DNA from: Cercis canadensis
Lineage: Eukaryota; Streptophyta; Magnoliopsida; Fabales; Fabaceae
DNA length: 64,000 bases
Direction of reading: 5' to 3'
Assembly: GCA_003255065.1 (NCBI GenBank)
Contig: QAOA01001470.1
Coordinates: 19,022 to 83,021 of the forward strand
The position numbers and the translations under genes are program-made. Under the pieces are notes generated by a model. It saw nothing but the letters and a program-made list of their open reading frames with translations, was not told the DNA's origin and did no database searches. Shown here in pieces: positions 58,685 through 64,000 of the stretch (position 1 is the first letter of the stretch; each line of letters starts with the position of its first letter).

Positions 58685-58700
58685 TATTTTAAAAGAGCAG

Positions 58701-58915
58701 TTGTCTTTGCATGATAGCTTGTTATGTGAAAGTGAGTTTATACTTTTTCGTTGTTCAATTTATATATTGAATCTTGTTGTCCAAGAAGGCTTGAAAGTGG
58801 CTAGTATAACTTTGAATAAAATTAGAAAATCTGTTAAGTATGTGAAAGGTTCAGAGAGTAAGATGAAAAAATTTGAAGAATGTCTGAGAGAAGTTGGNTT
58901 TTAGAGATTTTTAAA
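58701..58915 (+). pseudogene. hAT transposase fragment (RICESLEEPER/Ac-like)
   Basis: The frame reads FRCSIYILNLVVQEGLKVAS and IRKSVKYVKGSESKMKKFEE, the RCxxHILNLxVQ and SVKYVKGSxxRxxxFEE blocks of plant zinc-finger-BED hAT transposases. The expected histidine of RC.AHILNL is changed to isoleucine-tyrosine. It breaks at an N (58898). Both the BED finger and the carboxy dimerisation domain are missing. It lies inside the hAT ends at 57976 and 59196 and is their own gene remnant. Confidence 0.78.
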
Positions 58916-59300
58916 GAGGAGAAGAAGATGATGATTTGAATGATGTAATAGAAGATGAATTTTGAAGAACTTTGTATTATTTAATTAATCTTTTTAGACT
59001 TTATTAGACTATTTGCACTCTTAATCTCTTATATTGGTCTTAGTCTTTATGATTTATTGTTAGACTATTTAATTAGTCTTGGATGATTTGAATGATGTGA
59101 TGGAGGATTAATTGTTCAATTGTTTAGAATGTATGGTTGTTTTTTCTTTTTCGTCTTGATTTTTTTCATTCTTAATGGGTTTGCTTGACAACTCTAGTTT
59201 AGACCGCTACTTATTGACTAAAATTTAAAAGAAGCAAAATTAAAAATTTAGAAGTTTCTTGCATCAAAATTTGATCTAACTTCGATGCTTTCAGAATAAT

Positions 59301-60204
59301 TTATTCAAAAGATAATACACTAAAAAATTTGCTCAATATAAACACTTAGAACAAGATCGTTAAAACAAAAGTAAGTATTGCAATTCACTCATGTATGATA
59401 ACAAAAATTCACTATTTATAGAAAATAGTACACATCTTATATCAAGAAAAACAAATAATTACAAAAACTATTCTAAGTTTACTAAAAGGATTATGTTCAA
59501 TGACTCTCTTAACAACAAGACAACATGAATTAAATATGAGATAGTTGATATGACAAAATTTAGCATTGTCATCAAACTCTTTTTATGAATATGAGTTAAA
59601 AAATATTATATAATCTAACTGTGATTTAAAACCAAAAAATAAAGGCATCCCTAATTCAACACATAGAATCATCAAACATTAATAAAAATATAGTACAAAA
59701 CTAATGCTCCATTTGAGATTTAAGAATATTGAAGTTTCACCATATGCTTAATTGAAGTATAGCACTAATTAATTTTAAAATTTTTTCCTAATGAATTATA
59801 ATAGTCAAAATCACATCAATAAATCATTCAAAGTTTTTAATATAAGGAAAAAAAATGTAATAATAGATTCAAAATTTTTAAAATATATTATAGAGTCATG
59901 TAGACATGAGAAATATAATACCTAAGTAGATTTATTATTGACTTCTTAGTAGTGTGCAAAATCATGACATATGCATCTTCTAATAACTTGATGTATTTTC
60001 AAATTTCCCTTTAAGACACATTGGTAGCAATTGAAATTTCATGCAAAATCAGAAGAAGAAAAAATTAAAAATTAAAAAAAATAAATCATAACAATAAGAG
60101 TATAAACATAAAATTCACATGTGGTAATTGTTAAGAATGTCAGACTAAGAAGAGGAAACATTTTTATACTTAAGCTAGTATTTAATTAAGTATAACATAT
60201 ATGA
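59301..60204. other. A-rich interval, nothing recognised
   Basis: Strongly A-rich; no supported frames or repeats. It may belong to the CACTA fragment. Confidence 0.4.
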
Positions 60205-60720
60205 AAACTCATAAATTAAAAAAGATGATGAGACCACAAAAGTTATTATTAATAATCTTAGAGATGATTTATTTGCTATTTTAATTGATAAATCTCAGAA
60301 CATATCAATTAATGAGCAAATGACTGTTGTTTTACATTATGTAAATAAGAAAGAAAATGTTGTTGAACAATTTTTTGGTCTTGTTTATGTTTCAAATACA
60401 AGTGTGTGGACAAGGATATGGTAGGAATAGTAATAGATAAAATGAATTTAACGGCTTCAAAAATTTGATATTAAAAGAAAATAAGTGTGTATTCTATGTT
60501 TATTGCTTTGCTCACCAACTTCAATTGGCACTTGTGACGGTAGCAAAAAAGCAAGTTAAAATTGGTTGATTTTTTAGTTTGGTTAACAATCTATCTAATG
60601 TTGTTCAAACTTCATGTAAACCCCAATAAATTCTTAGAAAAAGTAAAATCCTTAAGGTGAATAAAGCATTAAAGATTGAAGAAATTTCTAGTAGTTGTAG
60701 CTTGAATCAATAAAGTACAT
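60205..60720 (+). pseudogene. hAT-type transposase remnant (DUF4371/TTF-finger family)
   Basis: The first frame reads DDLFAILIDKSQNISINEQM and VVLHYVNKKENVVEQFFGLV (about 60265-60395). After a deletion of about 20 codons and a frame change, GFKNLILKENKCVFYVYCFA followed by HQLQLALVTVAKK appears (about 60447-60560). This is the catalytic-domain order of plant zinc-finger MYM/TTF-type hAT transposases (ILVDES.D.S..EQM...RYV...G...E.F then GQGYDGASNM..EFNGLK then CFAHQLQL). Stops interrupt it. No terminal repeats could be assigned. Confidence 0.75.
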
Positions 60721-61340
60721 TGAAAAATGCTGAAAATACTAGATAGAGCTCATATAATGGTACATTACTTAGTTTGATTTCTTTAGACTAAAACCTTATT
60801 TTTGTCCCTCACTATATTGGGCGCTATCAATTTAGTCCCTTACTGCCAAAATAATTTAATCAAGTCCCTCACTTGTCAATTTCGCTTCAATCAAATCTCT
60901 ATGTCTAACCTTCACTAAGTTAAATGACAGAAATGTTGATGTGGCCGTTAAAAGGCTTATGTGTCACTGTTAAATGCAACGTCGCAACCTGTGGGGAGCA
61001 TCATTTGCTGACTGGGCAAGGACGACGTCATTTTAATTTGTAAAAGAACGAAGCCCTAATCCCCTCCCCTTTGTCGAGCACCATTTGAAACAGGAAAAAA
61101 ACGTTGTGGTGATTCAAAGAAGAACAATCGTAAGAACTGGTACCCTAATTTATCCCAAGCGTATCACATTTCAAAGGTGGACATTCATTAGAGATTGCTG
61201 TTCGTGATTTGTGAATAAGTGTAGCGATTTGGAGAGGAAAACCCCTAAGAAGCGGTTGCAGCAGCTATTGCCAGGTTGGGATATTGATTTTCCTAGGACG
61301 TGCAATTTTGCATTGATTCGGATACAATGTTAGTGTCTTC
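60721..61340. other. Mutator-like terminal sequence
   Basis: TTTTGTCCCTCACTATATTGGGCGC...TTTAGTCCCTTACTGCC...AGTCCCTCACTTG, then AAATGACAGAAATGTTGATGTGG and GACGACGTCATTTTAATTTG, is the usual text of long plant Mutator-like or foldback ends. A following plus-strand patch (61331-61396) reads SSECCAFCEKPVLWSCMQCG, cysteine-rich like a small zinc finger, but too short to name. The second end was not found. Confidence 0.38.
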
Positions 61341-61399
61341 TGAATGTTGCGCATTTTGTGAGAAACCTGTTCTGTGGTCATGCATGCAATGTGGGTACC

Positions 61400-61760
61400 T
61401 AATATCTGTTTTGTTGAGATAATTGGTAGATGGTGGTCCCTAATATCTGTTAATTTTTTTTCTTTTGATTGTTGTGATGTTCTATTCTGTTATATCATTA
61501 TTGTGTTTACTTTGTTTTAATGATGGTCCCCCAATGAAAGTTAATTTTTTTTGTAATGGTGATCCCTAGTGTTTCTTACGTTACTACAATACTGTTGTTT
61601 ATTGTTGTTAGTGTTTAAGAACCTATGTAGTTAAAGTAGCATGTGGAACACAGGTATGGTGGTACCTGTATGGTGGTCCTTCCATGAAAGTTGATTTTTT
61701 TTATAATGGTGGACCATGGTGTATCTTACATTTTGTAATGGTAGTGTCACAAAATCATAG
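61400..61760. repeat. Degenerate dispersed repeat (ATGGTGGTCCC..AAAGTTGATTTTTTTT)
   Basis: Four to five imperfect copies of a 30 to 60-bp motif occur near 61428, 61520, 61555, 61670 and 61705. Their spacing is irregular. Confidence 0.5.
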
Positions 61761-62106
61761 GAAAAAAATAGTTTGAGTAGATCCAATGACAAAATTAGTA
61801 AAGAATCTGGGGGTCAAAGGATATGACTATGCTTTTTTCCATCGTCATGGACTTGGGAGTTTATCATTATTTCACAAAAAAAAATGATAGTATAAACTCA
61901 TTTTATGATATTATTACATTTTGTTGCTGAATGAAGATGTAGATTTTTCTGAAGGCTTGGAAGCATGTTTAAGTAAACATTTAAGCTTTCATATTTTTAT
62001 ACGCTAGTGTTATTTATCTGTGTGTGTGTTAGCACACAATGTAATTTTTTTTGCACTTTTCAACATTTGAAAAGGCTTAGTGTTTAAGGTGTACTAGGTA
62101 ATTGTG

Positions 62107-62395
62107 CATCTCCCTATGTTTGTGCTGGCTAGATGTACTTTTTTATTGTACAAACACACATAGAGAGAGCATTTTACTATGGTTGTGCTGGCTAGATGTG
62201 TTTTTTTTGTCGTGCACACACACACACACACACACACAAACAATTCGTCAAGAGATTTTTCAAAATCTGTATGACAATTTGAGTGAGATCAAACTTTGTC
62301 ACACAAAAAAAAAAAAAGTTTATGAAGAGATTTTCTAAAATCTGCATGAAAAATTGAGTGAGATCAAACTTTATCAAGAGATTTACTCTTCAATT
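62107..62395. repeat. Two short tandem duplications and an (AC)n microsatellite
   Basis: GTGCTGGCTAGATGT is repeated with context (62121 and 62185). (AC)n runs from 62214 to 62238. A block of about 77 bp, CAAGAGATTTTTCAAAATCTG..GAGTGAGATCAAACTTT, is repeated at 62248 and 62325. Confidence 0.8.
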
Positions 62396-62934
62396 AGGCT
62401 AAAACATATTAATACTGAAAAAGTGTCAACGATATTATTAATGAATATGACTTATCTTCAACTTTTTTAGCATTTTCAAATTATATTTTCAATTGACTAA
62501 ATAAATGAAGATGTGAATTTTCTACTTTTAACACTTGCTGAATAATTATTCATTTTGTTGGCTGCAGTCCGCTCATATTCACTTCTTAAGTGAGTATGAA
62601 GTATTGAATAACCACTTAAGATTAAGATTTAGGAATCATGATGTTCTTTGCATGGTTAAAAGATGTATGCAGTGAGAAATGATATACTGTATACTGTTTC
62701 CATTGGGTCTTTTATATTATGTCTACTGTTTTATATTTGGTCTTTAATATGTTGTCTTTTATCTGATAACAAAATGTCATTTGTCTCATTTATTGTGACC
62801 TTACATCATGGAGGATGTTTCAAGAAGCAATTTCATGTGGCTTATGTAAGAGAGAGTGTAACCCAATGAGATTACTGTGATCCAGACAGGTTTTTCAATA
62901 CCTGTGTTATGAGATTTTCTTAAAGAATTAGTGT
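62396..62934. other. AT-rich interval, nothing recognised
   Basis: No supported feature. Confidence 0.4.
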
Positions 62935-64000
62935 TGTGAGAAATCCTAATACAAGTGCACGTTATTGTTTCCAAGTAATAAAATGAGAGTGAGTTATCGT
63001 TCCCATTAGAACTGACATTATCAACTACTAAAATTGGGTTAATCTCAATTTTATCTAATCAATAAGTATTGAAGAATTTTCAAGAAAGAACTTTAAATAA
63101 GTTAAAAGTAAGCTAAGACAATTAAAATGATGATTTAATCAAGAGAAAAATATCTAGATATTTTGATTTCACCATAGCTATTCTGATTTGCTATTCTTAA
63201 TTCATTAACCAAGAACAATCTTTCTAATTGCTAGCCAAGAACCCTAAATTATTTATTAGTCTTTTTCAAAGTCAAACAAAAATATTTCTAAGTTATGAAC
63301 TTACTATATTCTTATGTGAATTGTGAATAACCTAAAAATTCACTTAATTCTATGATTCTTTTTAAATGACTACATAAGTCATGGAAGTATATTCCTATCC
63401 TACATGCAACCTATAGTATTAATTTCTGTGATCTTTAATTACAAATTACCTTCTAGTCTCATTGTAATTATCTAATCAACTAATTAGTGATCAAGCAATT
63501 AGAAGCATGAAGACTTGAGAAGAAGAAGACAATTTAATAAAAGAGTTCTTGAATTAAAGAAATAGAAAATAACAGATCTTCCTAGCTAGGCTACATCATA
63601 GCCCTAAAAGGAAATTTAACTCATAGCAAAAAGAAAGAACATGATAAAGCAAAATTCAGTCATCATTCATAGAGCAGAAGAATAAAAACTCTGTGATGTA
63701 ATCCCAATCGGCTCCACAAATCTCCTCTGCAATAATTGTTTTTGTTCTCCTTCTTGTCTCTAAAGAGTTCAGAATCGAATTTCCTTAAGAATTTCTAAAA
63801 TTTCCTATTTATACTATCTTTAAAAGCCCTAAAAAAACTAAGAAAAATGATACGTGTTCAGAAAAATCGCGTGGGCGCTGCGGCCCTGGATTTTGGGCCT
63901 CCTTTGCCATATTTCACAAATTTCTCTATGCGCGAGTGCCGCGGCTCTGCCTTTTGGGCGCCGCAACACTGAGTTGCTATTCAGCTTTGAAGTTTCTTAC
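62935..64000 (-). repeat. Probable Gypsy LTR G, running off the right edge
   Basis: The text resembles minus-strand Athila-like LTRs: a minus-strand end near TTGTATTAGGATTTCTCACA; blocks of TTAATTCATTAACCAAGAA and GATCAAGCAATTAGAAGCATG; a CTAGCTAGGCTACATCATAGCCCTA block; and two GC-rich GCGCGAGTGCCGCGGCTCTG-like blocks at about 63870-63970. No pol is seen. Start and family are inferred. Confidence 0.45.

Larger units (their letters stand above)
57976..59196 (+). mobile_element. hAT DNA transposon, 1.2 kb, internally deleted
   Basis: The terminal inverted repeats TAGAGCTATCAA and (complement) TAGAGTTGTCAA are flanked by a perfect 8-bp duplication GTTTAGAC (57968-57975, 59197-59204), the hAT target size. 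The left subterminal text (GGGTTAGCCC...GGTTGGCCTAGCC) is the usual G/C-rich hAT pattern. It retains a transposase piece at 58700-58900 and contains a MITE at 58433-58684. It sits in CACTA sequence. Confidence 0.88.
57452..59300 (+). mobile_element. CACTA 5'-end fragment (hosting a hAT element)
   Basis: It begins CACTACAAGAAACTTGCC at 57452, a canonical CACTA terminus. Subterminal direct repeats follow, such as AGACATAAGTTTTCCGTTACTAAAG (57848) and AGACAGGAGTTTTCCGTCACTAAAG (57916). These repeats differ from the TTTCTCACGG type of the other CACTA elements, so this is another family. The element continues across the hAT insertion (57976-59196) for an unknown distance. No matching right end was found. 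Confidence 0.62.

Noticed and set aside
62663-62869. Frame at 62.7 kb as a small membrane protein
   Set aside because: Composition follows T-rich DNA, and there is no supporting signal or neighbour.

Overview
The window is repeat-dominated plant nuclear DNA, most likely from a eudicot. It is AT-rich, with Athila-like Ty3/Gypsy elements primed by tRNA-Asp, one Ty1/Copia remnant, a TRIM, CACTA, hAT and Mutator-like DNA transposons, degenerate CCCTAAA-type repeats, spliced B3-domain gene copies with TATA boxes, and no bacterial-style gene packing. No rRNA or tRNA gene was recognised. The species cannot be named from sequence alone. Nine single N characters (905, 25654, 26293, 41282, 45448, 47967, 50516, 51733, 58898) mark assembly joins, and three of them sit between near-identical copies.

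Layout. 1-620: a plus-strand gag fragment abutting a leader/PBS fragment. 621-11577: an almost full-length minus-strand Athila-like element (A). 11578-17541: the 5' half of a related minus-strand element (B), holding a solo LTR (14183-15475) with a perfect 5-bp target duplication. 17542-39249: a stack of insertions in an intron-like host backbone (18333-18924, 31172-32153, 39250-39605). Two long LTRs of one family (D) lie in the backbone. One (18925-21617 plus 31170-31171) was split 2 bp from its end by a 9.5-kb CACTA element (21618-31166). The other (32154 to 39249) was split by a third Athila-like element (C, about 33115-38274), and a 417-bp MULE-type MITE then entered it. 39606-41045: 3' end of a minus-strand Copia element.

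41.8-48.7 kb is the only stretch with recognisable host genes. It holds a tandem family of small B3 DNA-binding-domain genes with the same TATA / 5' exon / coding exon / coding exon layout. Copy 1 has an in-frame stop, copy 2 has an in-frame stop and a CACTA remnant in its last exon, and copy 3 is nearly whole. A second promoter plus first-exon module without a coding part lies upstream of copy 3, with a 291-bp TRIM between the two modules.

48.7-64 kb is mostly non-coding and AT-rich. It contains an unrecognised multi-exon-like locus with duplicated exons (52.1-54.0 kb), a 193-bp tandem repeat (54.3-54.8 kb), a CACTA end at 57452, a 1.2-kb hAT element with an 8-bp target duplication that holds a second copy of the MITE, a degenerate DUF4371-type hAT transposase, Mutator-like end sequences, short tandem duplications, and a probable Gypsy LTR running off the right edge.

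No new defence, biosynthetic or regulatory system is visible. The most informative content is the insertion order, the LTR and promoter duplications, the B3 array and the assembly joins.
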